A stretch of DNA of 64,000 nucleotides from Biomaibacter acetigenes (GCF_003691585.1 NZ_CP033169.1:3038001-3102000), one strand, 5' to 3'. Positions 8,048 through 17,608 are shown, counted from the first letter of the stretch. The notes: a model not told the origin generated them from the sequence alone. Translations and numbers: made by a program.

Positions 8048-9259
8048 ATGAAGAAGACCATCTTTATAGTTGTTTTTATTGTTATTTTCATTATTCCAGT
8101 TACTTATTACACATTAAAGACCCAGGCTTTGACGGAATCCCTTTCTCGAGTAAATCCTTCTTCAGAGGAAAACTCAAAAAGCAATGATAATAAAGATAAA
8201 GCCCCGGATATAAGTTCACAGGTTTCCTCCCCTGAAAAGAAAAGTCCCGCAAAGCCGGAACTTTTACCCTACAATGGCCCTATAGAAAATATATTTTTTC
8301 ATCCACTTATTGCATACCCCAAACTTGCCTTTGATGGGGACTATCTTTCAAAGGGATATGATGACTGGTTCGTCACCGTAAATGAATTCAAGAGAATCCT
8401 TGAGGCTCTTTACAAAAACAATTACATACTGATAGATACGAAATCTATTTTTGAGGAAAAGATAGTGGATGGAAAAAAAGTCCTGGTTAAAAAAACCTTG
8501 ATGCTTCCCCCGGGCAAAAAACCCCTTATAATATCGGTGGATGACCTAAATTATTATGACTACATGATTAAAAACGGCAATGTTTTCAGGCTGATACTGG
8601 ACGAAAACGGAAATGTAGCCACCTATTCCGTTTCTCCAGAGGGGGAAGTAGTTATCTCGCATGATAATGAAATAATTCCTATTCTTGATAATTTTGTAAA
8701 GGAACATGAGGACTTTTCGCTTCATGGGGCAAAGGGCATTATTGGCCTCACGGGTTATCAGGGCATCCTGGGGTACAGAACCAATGAAGCAGACTCTATA
8801 TCCTATGAAAGGCAAAAAAGCGAAGCTCTGCAGGTGGTCAAGCGCTTAAAGGAAACCGGGTGGGAATTTGCCTCCCACAGTTACGGTCATCCTGATGTGA
8901 GAAAAATTAGTTTAGAAAAGTTGAAAAGAGATACCTTGAAATGGAAAATGGAGGTAGAACCCCTGATAGGGCCAACACCCGTATATATCTACCCTTACGG
9001 CAGCAGCCTTTCTTCAAAGGATCCCAAGTTTAAATTTTTATTGGAATCGGGATTCAAAGTTTTTTACGGTGTAGGCCCAAAACCCTATGAAAACTTTGAG
9101 AGTAAATTTGTAGAAATGGACAGAAGGCATATAGATGGTATCGCTATGAAAACTCGGGACAAGATGCTCTCACCTCTGTTCGATGTCCGGGAAGTTATAG
9201 ATAGCGTAAGGCCTGTATCTTCAACTCAAAATTTGCCTTTTTTTATCGGCTCACCATAA
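8048..9259 (+). CDS. Membrane-anchored polysaccharide deacetylase family protein
   Basis: Members of this family (carbohydrate esterase 4, NodB fold) remove acetyl groups from cell-wall or exported glycans outside the membrane. The ATG at 8048 follows GGGCGGTG and gives 403 residues beginning with an uncleaved-looking hydrophobic segment at about residues 3-23. A Ser/Lys/Pro-rich linker covers about residues 30-65. The NodB core shows the metal-binding pair in ISVDDLNYYDY near residue 163 and the HSYGHPDVRKIS motif near residue 280, then YIYPYGSSLS near residue 320. An upstream in-frame TTG at 7988 is possible but lacks a ribosome site and would hide the membrane segment. The gene is monocistronic; the substrate is unknown. 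Confidence 0.85.
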   Translation: MKKTIFIVVFIVIFIIPVTYYTLKTQALTESLSRVNPSSEENSKSNDNKDKAPDISSQVSSPEKKSPAKPELLPYNGPIENIFFHPLIAYPKLAFDGDYLSKGYDDWFVTVNEFKRILEALYKNNYILIDTKSIFEEKIVDGKKVLVKKTLMLPPGKKPLIISVDDLNYYDYMIKNGNVFRLILDENGNVATYSVSPEGEVVISHDNEIIPILDNFVKEHEDFSLHGAKGIIGLTGYQGILGYRTNEADSISYERQKSEALQVVKRLKETGWEFASHSYGHPDVRKISLEKLKRDTLKWKMEVEPLIGPTPVYIYPYGSSLSSKDPKFKFLLESGFKVFYGVGPKPYENFESKFVEMDRRHIDGIAMKTRDKMLSPLFDVREVIDSVRPVSSTQNLPFFIGSP

Positions 9260-9387
9260 ACGGGCCCATATATTCTTTTAAACTTATCTGGTCCCGTGCA
9301 ATATCAAAGAAAGGAGCTGAGAATTAACAGCCCCCTTCGTGTTCTTTACAAAATTATTTCAATTCGTTGAGTAGCCTTACGCTATAT

Positions 9388-10734
9388 TCACCTGCTGAAT
9401 CCGAAGGCTTTCATCATGAGCCTATTTATATCGGTGTTATCCATATGTCTGGCAAAATCGGAGGCATTGGGGCCGTAAGCCATTACAGGTACGTCTGTTC
9501 CGGTATGGCCTCCGGAAGTCCAGCCTGCGAAAGCCCTCTTGCTGATAATATCGGCCACAGTGTTCGATACTGCATAAGAGTCTGTTTTCTGGGCTTTGAA
9601 GGCGTCCAGCATGGCAACCTGCTCATAGGGGGTAAGGTCTGTAATACCAAAATACTGGGCAAAAATATCCTTATAATTATCCGCTGTAAATTTGGATGCT
9701 ATAACATCTTCAATGGAGTTCTTTTGAGCTTTTAAAACTTCTGGCTTGAAGTTGTACTGGCCGTATCCGCCGATGGAAAGTCCGCCGGTCTCATGATCTG
9801 CAGTTACGATAACCAGAGTATCATTGCGGGATTTTGCAAAGTCAAGAGCTACTTTTACGGCATCATCAAAGGCTATGACATCTTTGGCGACAGTTGCTGC
9901 ATCATGGCCATGAGAGGCGTGGTCGATGCGGCCGCCTTCCACCATAAGGAAGAATCCTTCCTTATCCTTGCTCAAAATGTCGATAGCCTTTTTGGTCATT
10001 TCTGCAAGGCTGGGTTCTTTTGCGGCATCTCTGTCAATATCATAGCTAGCATGGCTGCTCTTAAAAAGGCCGAGAAGTTTTCCGCCGGTGACCTTGTTCA
10101 TGTCATCCCTGGTTTCCACAAAGGTGTAACCCATGTTTTTGGCTTCGGTAATTAGGTCCCTGCCATCTTCTCTCTTGCCGCCCTGGTCTTTAGTCACGAA
10201 ATATCTTTTTCCACCGCCTAAAAGCACATCAACTTTATGGTTGAGCATATCAACGGCTATTTCATTTTCGGCATCGCGGTCCGCATTGTGGGAGGCAAAA
10301 ACGGCAGGAGTAGCATGAGTGATTCTGGTGGTAGTCACAAGACCGGTAGCCTTGCCGTTTTCCTGGGCATATTCGAGTATAGTCTTTACAGGTTTTTTGT
10401 TTACATCTACACTTATGGCCGCATTGTAGGTTTTAACACCTGTAGCAAGAGCCGTTCCGGCGGCCGCCGAGTCCGTGACCCACTTTTCTACAGGGTCATT
10501 GGGATATGTAGATGCGGTGCCGTTAAATGTAAAACCGTCCATGGTGAGAGCGCTGTCCTTCATTATACGTCCCAGTGTCATCTGACCGTATCCCATGCCG
10601 TCGCCGATGAGCAAAATTACATTCCTGGCGGGAGCGGCAGCTTCGGCAGCAGGAATATAGGAAGAAACAACGACCGATAATACCATAACCGCTGCCAGCA
10701 ACAAACCTATACTCTTTTTGGAAAACAACCTCAC
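9388..10734 (-). CDS. phoA: Secreted alkaline phosphatase
   Basis: Hydrolyses phosphate monoesters outside the membrane to supply phosphate. The 448-residue protein has a signal peptide (residues 1 to about 32, ending SYIPAAEAAA). Catalytic features are clear: LLIGDGMGYGQ with the first metal-binding Asp, TDSAAAGTALATG with the nucleophilic Ser near residue 90, EGGRIDHASHGHD near residue 267, TADHETGG near residue 312 and TGGHTGTDVPV near residue 409. The GTG start follows GAGGAGGGG by five bases. A five-unit Pho box lies 71 bases upstream, so expression is very likely switched on by PhoP under phosphate starvation. It is monocistronic. Confidence 0.95.
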   Translation of the reverse strand: MRLFSKKSIGLLLAAVMVLSVVVSSYIPAAEAAAPARNVILLIGDGMGYGQMTLGRIMKDSALTMDGFTFNGTASTYPNDPVEKWVTDSAAAGTALATGVKTYNAAISVDVNKKPVKTILEYAQENGKATGLVTTTRITHATPAVFASHNADRDAENEIAVDMLNHKVDVLLGGGKRYFVTKDQGGKREDGRDLITEAKNMGYTFVETRDDMNKVTGGKLLGLFKSSHASYDIDRDAAKEPSLAEMTKKAIDILSKDKEGFFLMVEGGRIDHASHGHDAATVAKDVIAFDDAVKVALDFAKSRNDTLVIVTADHETGGLSIGGYGQYNFKPEVLKAQKNSIEDVIASKFTADNYKDIFAQYFGITDLTPYEQVAMLDAFKAQKTDSYAVSNTVADIISKRAFAGWTSGGHTGTDVPVMAYGPNASDFARHMDNTDINRLMMKAFGFSR

Positions 10735-10804
10735 AAAAACCCCTCCTCAAAATAATAAAAAATTTAACGCCTGTATTTATTTTATTAGAACTGTTTTAAA
10801 ATAA

Positions 10805-10852
10805 TGTTAATGAAATGTTAATCATTGTTATATTCTGGTTAAGAGTTGTTAA
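10805..10852 (-). promoter_or_regulatory. Pho box (PhoP-binding direct repeats) upstream of phoA
   Basis: Read on the minus strand, five hexamers TTAACA, TTAACC, ATAACA, TTAACA, TTAACA occur at alternating 10 and 11-base spacing (plus-strand starts 10847, 10837, 10826, 10816, 10805). This is the Gram-positive PhoP pattern of TT(A/T/C)ACA direct repeats on one helix face. The phoA start lies 71 bases downstream of the last repeat. Confidence 0.88.
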
Positions 10853-10927
10853 CAAAAAATGGTCGAATACATATTACAATATATGCCATATTTCCCGGGA
10901 AATAGACAATAATTATCGACAATTAAA

Positions 10928-10962
10928 GCAAAACCCCTGCCAGTAAAAATCTGTGCAGGAGC
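10928..10962 (-). terminator. Terminator of the sugar operon
   Basis: On the minus strand a stem CTCCTGC / GCAGGGG (10934-10940 with 10955-10961) is followed by TTTTGC. It lies about 107 bases after the fucU-like stop and would end the operon that starts near 17447. Confidence 0.6.
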
Positions 10963-11068
10963 TTCTAAATTCTTCGATTTCATTCAATAAACCTTGATTC
11001 CTATTGCCATGCCCTGAACCGGATAAAACTCTACCACGGCTCCACTTTATGTCTGTAAATTTCGTTAA

Positions 11069-11500
11069 TCATTTAATAACGCCTTTTTTGATTATCACGC
11101 ATCCATATAACTTTCTCTCGGTTGTCGCAACAATGGCATAGGCGTCTCTGGCCTTTTCATAAAAAGCAAAACGCTCGATATATTCTATGGTTTTTTCCCC
11201 TCTATCGTCGTATTTACATACAATCTTCCTGATTTCCTCCTGTATCTCAGGTATTGTATTATCCCCGGGCACTACCTGCATCAGACCAACTGGGTGGTCT
11301 ACATAAATATCCAGCGGGAATAACTGTAGTATGGCGTCAAGTACTTCAGGCACGCCATGTCCATCACAACGGACCAATCTTTTTGCATTGCTGGCAGCAG
11401 GAAAATTAGCGTCACCAATGACCAGATCGTCGCCATGGCCCATTTCATGCAAAATCTTGAGCAGTTCAGGAGAAATAATATCTGGGATTCCTTTTAACAT
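11069..11500 (-). CDS. RbsD/FucU family sugar mutarotase
   Basis: Interconverts anomers of a free sugar so that uptake and the next enzyme see the right form. The 143-residue protein has the FucU-type opening MLKGIPDIISPELLKILHEMG with a conserved catalytic His, HGDDLVIGDANFPA near residue 24, and VRCDGHGVPEVLDAIL near residue 43, closer to L-fucose mutarotase than to RbsD. I prefer the ATG at 11500, eight bases after AAAGGA, over the ATG at 11509, which is part of that site. Last gene of the sugar ABC operon. Confidence 0.88.
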   Translation of the reverse strand: MLKGIPDIISPELLKILHEMGHGDDLVIGDANFPAASNAKRLVRCDGHGVPEVLDAILQLFPLDIYVDHPVGLMQVVPGDNTIPEIQEEIRKIVCKYDDRGEKTIEYIERFAFYEKARDAYAIVATTERKLYGCVIIKKGVIK

Positions 11501-11562
11501 AAAAAACATCCTTTCCGTCTCTAAAATTCAAACTTTTTATTTATTCTTAAACAAAATTACGG

Positions 11563-12645
11563 TTACATAGTTTTTTGCGCAAATTCTTTTGATCTTTTTG
11601 ATATAGCCCTTTTTTGAGCATATTTATTGCTATAATAATTGAAAACCATTACAAGTATCAGTACCAATCCCCATATCAAGTCCTTAATAAAATTGCTAAT
11701 GGAAGGGAACATGTTGAATCCCGAAGACAGGAATTGAAGTATCAATATCGCCACTGTAACCCCTGCCACGGTGCCAAAACCGCCATTGGGGTTGACACCC
11801 CCCAGCAGTGAAATCAATACGGTCTGCAATGTATAAGATGTCCCAAAATCAGCTTTTGCGGAGTTGGTGCGTGCAACAACGATCAGGCCTGCAACAGCCG
11901 CCAGAATTCCACTGGTCATATAAGTTAACATCGTTACCTTTGTATTATTTATACCCGAAAATCTCGAAGCGGTCGGATTAGTACCCATCATATATAGTTC
12001 AAGTCCAAAAGAAGTCTTTGAAAGCAAGCTCGATATAACAATGGCGCTTAGTATATAAAGAATAAGAGGAACAGGGAGAATACCCCAGACGGCCGTATTG
12101 CCCAGATTGGAATACATTATGGGAATTCCGGTGACTATCCTTCCATTTGTCAATACAAGAGCAATACCTGTAAAAAGCTGCATGCTGCCCAGAGTGGCAA
12201 GTATGGCCGGAACGCCGATCTTTGATATGACAAATCCATTAAATAAGCCGCATAATGTACCAACTGCCAGTGCCATAAGTACAGCTAAAATTATCATGAA
12301 AAGAATATATCCCGGAGCCGCGTCCTGCGGTATCATTTTTGAGAGCATTATGGCGGTAAGTATTCCCGAGAGATTTGATACTCCAACTATGGAAAGGTCT
12401 ACCCCTCCGGTGAGCATGGAAAGCATCATGGCAATTGACAATACGCCGTATTCCGGAAACTGATACGCCATAGAAATAAAATTATCGCTTTTTAGGAAAA
12501 GGTGGGGCTTGACTGCAGACATTATTGTGAAGACTACAAATAACATGATGAAAAGCCGCAAAAGGTTGCTATCCTGATTTATCAAGTGTCGCAGGTTAAA
12601 CCCTTTCATAAAATCTTTTAATTCACCCGAATGCTGTTTATTCAT
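11563..12645 (-). CDS. Sugar ABC transporter permease (RbsC family), second of two
   Basis: A 360-residue inner-membrane permease with about ten hydrophobic segments, of the CUT2 (ribose-type) class. Family marks include MLTGGVDLSIVGVSNLSG near residue 80, the cytoplasmic coupling segment GTNPTASRFSGINNTKV near residue 225 and LLGGVNPNGGFGTVAGV near residue 290. Two different permeases in one operon indicate a heterodimer, as in LsrC/LsrD and RhaP/RhaQ systems. It lies 48 bases after the first permease. Confidence 0.92.
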   Translation of the reverse strand: MNKQHSGELKDFMKGFNLRHLINQDSNLLRLFIMLFVVFTIMSAVKPHLFLKSDNFISMAYQFPEYGVLSIAMMLSMLTGGVDLSIVGVSNLSGILTAIMLSKMIPQDAAPGYILFMIILAVLMALAVGTLCGLFNGFVISKIGVPAILATLGSMQLFTGIALVLTNGRIVTGIPIMYSNLGNTAVWGILPVPLILYILSAIVISSLLSKTSFGLELYMMGTNPTASRFSGINNTKVTMLTYMTSGILAAVAGLIVVARTNSAKADFGTSYTLQTVLISLLGGVNPNGGFGTVAGVTVAILILQFLSSGFNMFPSISNFIKDLIWGLVLILVMVFNYYSNKYAQKRAISKRSKEFAQKTM

Positions 12646-12693
12646 ACAAAATCAACCCCCAGTTACATTCCAAATTAATTGTCGCATTTTTCC

Positions 12694-13719
12694 CTATACC
12701 TTTTCCAATTCCTTTTCATCTATTTCTACCCCATGCAGTGTATTCTTTTGTTTCATTGACTGGTACGCAGATACGCCAGTACCTATAAGTATTAGAACCC
12801 CTGTAAAGAATTTTTGCCAGAAAGTGGGGATACCCATTAAAATAAGACTGTTGCTCATAATAGTGACAAGAGCCACACCCAGCATCGTGCCTGTTATGGT
12901 GCCATGACCTCCCGTAATACGGGTGCCGCCCAATACCACAGATGCAATAACTGTCAGTTCCATGCCCATCAAATTCGTAGGATGGAGATTGGCCATCATG
13001 ATGGTGCGTGTCATACCCGCAATCCCGGATATAAATCCTACAAAAGAGTAGATAAAAAACTGTATCTTGATGATGTTAAAACCGGCCCTTTGAGCAGCGA
13101 TACGATCTCCGCCCAGAGCATAAATACCCCGACCTAGCATGGTATAGTTCAGTATGAACCATGCAATGATTATTAACCCAACTAAAATAAGGAAAACCGC
13201 AGGCAAACCGCTTGATATACCCAGTTTTGCATTATATACACGGATAAGATCGATTTTAGAGAAGTTTATCATTGTCTTAGGAATATCGGAAATCTCCCGG
13301 CTATGCAATACTCCCTGCATGAATCCGGTAAATATGCTGGAGGTGCCTAGCGTAACAATGAGCGTCGGCAGGTCAAAAAAGGCAATGAGTGCAGCATTAA
13401 TAAGCCCCAAAAACAATCCGATAGCTCCGGAAATAATAAAAGCCAGTATTACATTCCCCTCATAATGCCATATCATTAACAGCCTGGTTGCTGCATACAT
13501 GCTCAATAGAGCGATGGCAGTGAAGGATACGTCAATGCCTCCTGAAACCAGTACCATAAGCACCCCAATGGAAAAAATACCGGGGACAATCATTGCCCGA
13601 AGCATATCTACAATATTATTTCTGGTAAAGAACTGGCCGCTTTGTATTTGAATAAAGACGCACAGCAACAGAAGGATCAAAAAAATATAAAATTCATTGG
13701 TTCGCAGTAATTTTTTCAT
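12694..13719 (-). CDS. Sugar ABC transporter permease (RbsC family), first of two
   Basis: A 341-residue CUT2 permease. Typical segments are LMVLVSGGIDVSFTAIALLS near residue 60, YALGGDRIAAQRAGFNI near residue 205, and SVVLGGTRITGGHGTITGT near residue 265. It presumably pairs with the product of the following gene and binds the ATPase encoded 34 bases upstream. The C-terminus carries a charged extension (EIDEKELEKV). Confidence 0.92.
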   Translation of the reverse strand: MKKLLRTNEFYIFLILLLLCVFIQIQSGQFFTRNNIVDMLRAMIVPGIFSIGVLMVLVSGGIDVSFTAIALLSMYAATRLLMIWHYEGNVILAFIISGAIGLFLGLINAALIAFFDLPTLIVTLGTSSIFTGFMQGVLHSREISDIPKTMINFSKIDLIRVYNAKLGISSGLPAVFLILVGLIIIAWFILNYTMLGRGIYALGGDRIAAQRAGFNIIKIQFFIYSFVGFISGIAGMTRTIMMANLHPTNLMGMELTVIASVVLGGTRITGGHGTITGTMLGVALVTIMSNSLILMGIPTFWQKFFTGVLILIGTGVSAYQSMKQKNTLHGVEIDEKELEKV

Positions 13720-13753
13720 TATAAATCTACATCCTTCCCCTTCACAAGTGTAA

Positions 13754-15247
13754 TCATGCTTCAGCGGCCATCTGATAGGCCAATTCTTCTTCGGTTACAT
13801 CTTTACCCATAACTTCGTTGATTATCCTTCCCTTGCGCATGATAAGTATCCGGTTGCAATTAAACAATACTTCCGGAATATCATCGGAAATAATGATTAT
13901 ACCGATGCCCTGAGCAGCAAGATTGCGCAATATCTGATGTATATCATACTTGGAACCGATGTCCACACCTACTGTAGGACCATTTAATATCAATATCCTA
14001 GGATGCATCGACAGCCACTTAGCCAGCACCACTCTCTGCTGGTTTCCGCCGGACAATGTCTGTACCGGCAGGTTCTGAGAAGGTGTAACAATACCGAGTT
14101 TTTTTATCCATTCATCAATGCATTTTTGTATTTTATTTTCATTCATAAACCCATTCTTGTTTAAAAGCTCCTTTATATTGGATATAATTATGTTGCGGCC
14201 AATAGACTGAGGCATGAATAGTCCTTCGGTCAACCTGTCTTCAGGCACATATCCCATTTTATTTTTGATTGCATCCTGCACAGAGTTTATCTTAACAATG
14301 TTGCCATCGATATAAATTTTACCGGAATCTGCCGGAAGCAATCCGAAGAGAGACAATGCCAGTTCGGTGCGCCCGGAACCTAGCAGTCCTGTAATGCCTA
14401 AAATTTCGCCTGCATATAATTCAAAGGAAATATCCTTGAAACCGTTTTTTAAAGATAGATTTTCAACCTTCAATAGAGGGGTACCTTTCCTGCTTTCGGC
14501 TTCAAAATGAGTTTCCTTGAATTTTCTACCCGTCATATAATACACAAACAAATCGTTGTCAAAATTGGCAGCCTCGCCGGAAATTACATTCTGGCCGTTT
14601 CTTAAAATGGTAATTTTTTCGGATATTTCGAATACCTCATCCAGCTTATGGCTGACAAATAATATTGAGATGCCCTGTGATTGTAAATTCTTGATAATAT
14701 TAAACAGGGCGGCAACTTCTTTCTTGGTAAGTGCCGTGGTGGGTTCATCCATAATTATAATTTTAGCGTTGTTTAGAAGAGCACGGGATATGGCAATAAG
14801 CTGTTTTTCGGCCACTGAAAGATTTTCTACTTTTTCATCCAGATTAATCTTAAAACCAATTTTATCAATGGCTTCTTTTGCAATTTGCTTTACTCTCTTC
14901 CAATCAATTAACTTTCTTTTTCCTGACAGCTCCAGGTTTAAAGCAATATTTTCAGCTACCGTGAGATTGGGAAAAATGGAAAGATCTTGATATATAATCT
15001 GTATTCCCCGGTCAATCGCTTCCATGGGGGTCAACCTGCTATATACTTTACCGCCAATCTCAATCAGTCCCTCATCGGGCTCGTAAACACCGGATATTAT
15101 TTTTATAAGAGTAGATTTCCCGCTGCCGTTTTCGCCAGCGAGACAGTGAATTTCACCTTTATGAATGGTAAGGTTAACGTTCTTTAAAGCCTGGACGCCT
15201 GCAAAGGCCTTGCTGATATTCGTCGCTTTCAGAATTATTTCAGCCAT
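13754..15247 (-). CDS. Sugar ABC transporter ATP-binding protein (RbsA/RhaT type, two nucleotide-binding domains)
   Basis: The 497-residue protein has two ATPase cassettes. The first has Walker A GENGSGKST near residue 38 and Walker B IIIMDEPTTAL; the second has a degenerate Walker A (GLLGSGRTELA) and signature LSGGNQQRVVLAKWL with ILILNGPTVGVDIG, where Asn-Gly replaces the usual Asp-Glu of Walker B. Such asymmetry is normal for CUT2 ATPases. I take the ATG at 15247 after AGAGGG; a 26-codon upstream extension has no ribosome site and overlaps the hairpin at 15281-15314. Confidence 0.94.
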   Translation of the reverse strand: MAEIILKATNISKAFAGVQALKNVNLTIHKGEIHCLAGENGSGKSTLIKIISGVYEPDEGLIEIGGKVYSRLTPMEAIDRGIQIIYQDLSIFPNLTVAENIALNLELSGKRKLIDWKRVKQIAKEAIDKIGFKINLDEKVENLSVAEKQLIAISRALLNNAKIIIMDEPTTALTKKEVAALFNIIKNLQSQGISILFVSHKLDEVFEISEKITILRNGQNVISGEAANFDNDLFVYYMTGRKFKETHFEAESRKGTPLLKVENLSLKNGFKDISFELYAGEILGITGLLGSGRTELALSLFGLLPADSGKIYIDGNIVKINSVQDAIKNKMGYVPEDRLTEGLFMPQSIGRNIIISNIKELLNKNGFMNENKIQKCIDEWIKKLGIVTPSQNLPVQTLSGGNQQRVVLAKWLSMHPRILILNGPTVGVDIGSKYDIHQILRNLAAQGIGIIIISDDIPEVLFNCNRILIMRKGRIINEVMGKDVTEEELAYQMAAEA

Positions 15248-15280
15248 CACATTACCCTCTTCTTGTGGATTTTTAACAAT

Positions 15281-15314
15281 TAGAGTAAACAGGCCCGATG
15301 GCCCATTTACTCTA
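15281..15314 (-). promoter_or_regulatory. Intercistronic stem-loop between binding protein and ATPase genes
   Basis: An inverted repeat TAGAGTAAA / TTTACTCTA extended by AGGCC/GGCC pairs lies between the binding-protein stop and the ATPase start. On the minus strand it is followed only by AATTGTT. Such hairpins commonly let the binding protein be made in excess, by partial termination or by protecting the 5' message end from decay. Confidence 0.7.
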
Positions 15315-15329
15315 ATTTCTAACAAAGCT

Positions 15330-16388
15330 TTAGAAGTTGTAATCTTTCATATTCTCCTTGGTAACGGCTACCCATCCTTCACCTACAAGAACCTTGCCTT
15401 TGAGTTTCAGGTTCTCATATCCTTTCACACCCAGGTTCAGGCCATCTTTGATCTGGTCTTTTTTACCTTCAAGAATTAATTTTGCCAGAGCATTCATGGC
15501 ATAACCTGCATCGGCGGGATCCCAGAAAGTAATGGTGCTGAGGGAACCGGACTCCAGGAACTTTCCGGCAACCGATACCAGAGAAGAACCGGCTGTAAAG
15601 ACTTTACCTATTTTGCCCATTTCCTCAATGGCTTTGGCGGCACCCGGGGCATCTTTGCTGGAAGTGCCCATTATGCCCTTGAGGTCAGGATATTTTTTCA
15701 TGATTTCCTTGGCTCTCTCATAAGCAACTTCCTGGTTGTCTTCGCTTTCGATCTTCTGTTCCGGGACCAGCTCCATCTTGGGGTATTTTTCCTTCTGGCG
15801 GGCAATACCGGCATCAGCCCATTCATTATGGGATTTCATGGTAAGCAAGCCCACCATGGTCACGTATTTGCCTTCATAGTTCATGGCTTTTGCCAGGTTA
15901 TCCATAATAAATGCACCGTAAGCGTTGTTATCAAAAGCTTCTATATCGTACATAGTATTTTGCTGGTTGGAGGCTTCATGGGTGACAACTACGATACCCT
16001 TATCCATAGCCTTCTTCAATACTGGCTCAAGGGCTTCAGGAGAAACTGGAACCACACATAACGCATCAACGCCTTGTGCTATAAGGTCTTCAATAACCTG
16101 CACCTGCAAAGCGGCATCAGCCTTGCTTGGGCCTTTCATGAACGCTTCCAAACCGGTATCCGAAGCAAACTTTTTAACACCCTGTTCCATACGAACAAAC
16201 CAGGGGTTGGATGCATCCTTCACAACGGTGGCTATCTTCCATTTTTTGCTTTCTGCAGGTTTTTGCTGATCTGAAGCCTGTTGAGATGATTGGCCGGTGG
16301 ATTCTTCCGCTTTCTTAGCTGTGCCGCATGCCGTTAAAAGGCTGACGGCCATGACAATTACCAGGGCTAATGCTAGCAGTCTCTTCAT
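15330..16388 (-). CDS. Sugar-binding lipoprotein of a CUT2 ABC transporter (RhaS/LsrB-like)
   Basis: A 352-residue periplasmic-binding-type lipoprotein. The lipobox LTAC puts the lipidated Cys at residue 21, followed by a Ser/Gln-rich linker to about residue 45. The two-lobed domain has KIATVVKDASNPWFVRMEQG near residue 50, DALCVVPVSPEALEPVL near residue 108, and VVTHEAS near residue 133. The pattern resembles rhamnose and autoinducer-2 binding proteins more than RbsB, but the ligand is not determinable. It sits between the isomerase and ATPase genes. Confidence 0.92.
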   Translation of the reverse strand: MKRLLALALVIVMAVSLLTACGTAKKAEESTGQSSQQASDQQKPAESKKWKIATVVKDASNPWFVRMEQGVKKFASDTGLEAFMKGPSKADAALQVQVIEDLIAQGVDALCVVPVSPEALEPVLKKAMDKGIVVVTHEASNQQNTMYDIEAFDNNAYGAFIMDNLAKAMNYEGKYVTMVGLLTMKSHNEWADAGIARQKEKYPKMELVPEQKIESEDNQEVAYERAKEIMKKYPDLKGIMGTSSKDAPGAAKAIEEMGKIGKVFTAGSSLVSVAGKFLESGSLSTITFWDPADAGYAMNALAKLILEGKKDQIKDGLNLGVKGYENLKLKGKVLVGEGWVAVTKENMKDYNF

Positions 16389-16463
16389 ATACGATCTCCT
16401 CCTTAAAATTTGTTTTTTATTGCAGAACGGGTGATTAACCCCGTTTTGCCCTAAGAAAAATAG

Positions 16464-17447
16464 TTACCTTCCAAGAAGATATTTTCGGACCATACGGGTA
16501 GCCTGACAGGCGTCGCCGGTTTTTAGGACCTGTTCTACTTCCTTTTCATCCATACTGTTCATTATGTCCATCAGGGCTACAAACCACTGAACGCTCTCGT
16601 TTACCGCTTCACGGCCATCTTCCCGGTAAGGGTACTGGTCTGTCGATATCCATCCCTGATACCCTGTCCTCTTTAGCCAGTAAAAAAACTCAATATATGG
16701 AATCGTGTGGATGCTGCCCGTGATCATATCGTCATCCCAAAAACCATAATTGTCATTCATATGGATATGAAACAATTTATCTCCATATTTTTTCAATATA
16801 GCTACCGATTCCGCTACGTTTTCATAGGCTACTTCGGCATGACCATAATCAATAGTCACTCCGCAATTGGGTTCCCCTATTTCCTTTACCATCAGCAATG
16901 TAGTGCCCACATTGGAAGGATAACTCCTGTTTCTGGGTTCCTTGATTTTGTATTCAATAGCCACTTTTATATCTCTTCGATATTTGCAGCACTCTTTGAC
17001 ACCTTCTTCGAACCAACCTCTTTCCTCTATGTAATCTCCCTGGAACGGATAATCATAGCCGTCCTGGCCCGGCCACAGGCTCACCAAGTCACACCCTATT
17101 TCTGCCGCCACATCCATCATTTCTTTTGTGACCTTTACGGCTTCGGCGCGGATTGATGGGTCTTTAGAAGTAAAAGCCCCTTTGCCCCATTTCATCTCGC
17201 CAAAATGATCAGGAATAATGGAAACAGCCTTAAGGTTTGTCCTGGCTAGATTATCTTTAATTCTTTGTACATTTTGGGTGGTGATATGCCAGTTGCTTAC
17301 AAGTTCCACGCCTTCCACATGTTCGATTGAAGCAACCCTGTCAAACAATTTTTCCAGCTTGAACGATTTGCTGTAACCTCCACTCATATACCTGTCACAA
17401 CAGGAACCTACATTGCCAAGTATAACGGAATATTTCGGTTTATACAT
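16464..17447 (-). CDS. Sugar phosphate isomerase/epimerase family TIM barrel
   Basis: A 327-residue protein of the xylose isomerase-like (AP endonuclease 2) TIM barrel family. Likely metal ligands are the Glu of KVAIEYKIKEP near residue 180, the Asp/His of GVTIDYGHAEV near residue 217, and the His of LFHIHMNDNYG near residue 247. It begins at an ATG six bases after GGAGGC and is the first gene of the sugar operon, so it probably isomerises or epimerises the imported sugar. No sugar kinase or aldolase accompanies it here, so later steps must be encoded elsewhere. Confidence 0.82.
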   Translation of the reverse strand: MYKPKYSVILGNVGSCCDRYMSGGYSKSFKLEKLFDRVASIEHVEGVELVSNWHITTQNVQRIKDNLARTNLKAVSIIPDHFGEMKWGKGAFTSKDPSIRAEAVKVTKEMMDVAAEIGCDLVSLWPGQDGYDYPFQGDYIEERGWFEEGVKECCKYRRDIKVAIEYKIKEPRNRSYPSNVGTTLLMVKEIGEPNCGVTIDYGHAEVAYENVAESVAILKKYGDKLFHIHMNDNYGFWDDDMITGSIHTIPYIEFFYWLKRTGYQGWISTDQYPYREDGREAVNESVQWFVALMDIMNSMDEKEVEQVLKTGDACQATRMVRKYLLGR

Positions 17448-17576
17448 AATATTGCCTCCTTTTTTTTGAATATTAATAATTAAAAACGTATCGGAAATCT
17501 TAATTCACGATAATCAATTATTATTTTGATAACTTCCATTCTTCTAAGGCCTTTTAAAAACAACCATACTTCTATT

Positions 17577-17592
17577 TTTAAAGCGCTTTAAA
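17577..17592. promoter_or_regulatory. LacI-family operator upstream of the sugar operon
   Basis: The 16-base perfect palindrome TTTAAAGCGCTTTAAA, extendable by two more pairs on each side, has the central CG step typical of LacI/GalR operators. It lies 130 bases upstream of the isomerase start and 17 bases past the lacI-type stop. A cre site for CcpA is an alternative. Confidence 0.75.
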
Positions 17593-17608
17593 AAAGAAAT
17601 AACAAAAT

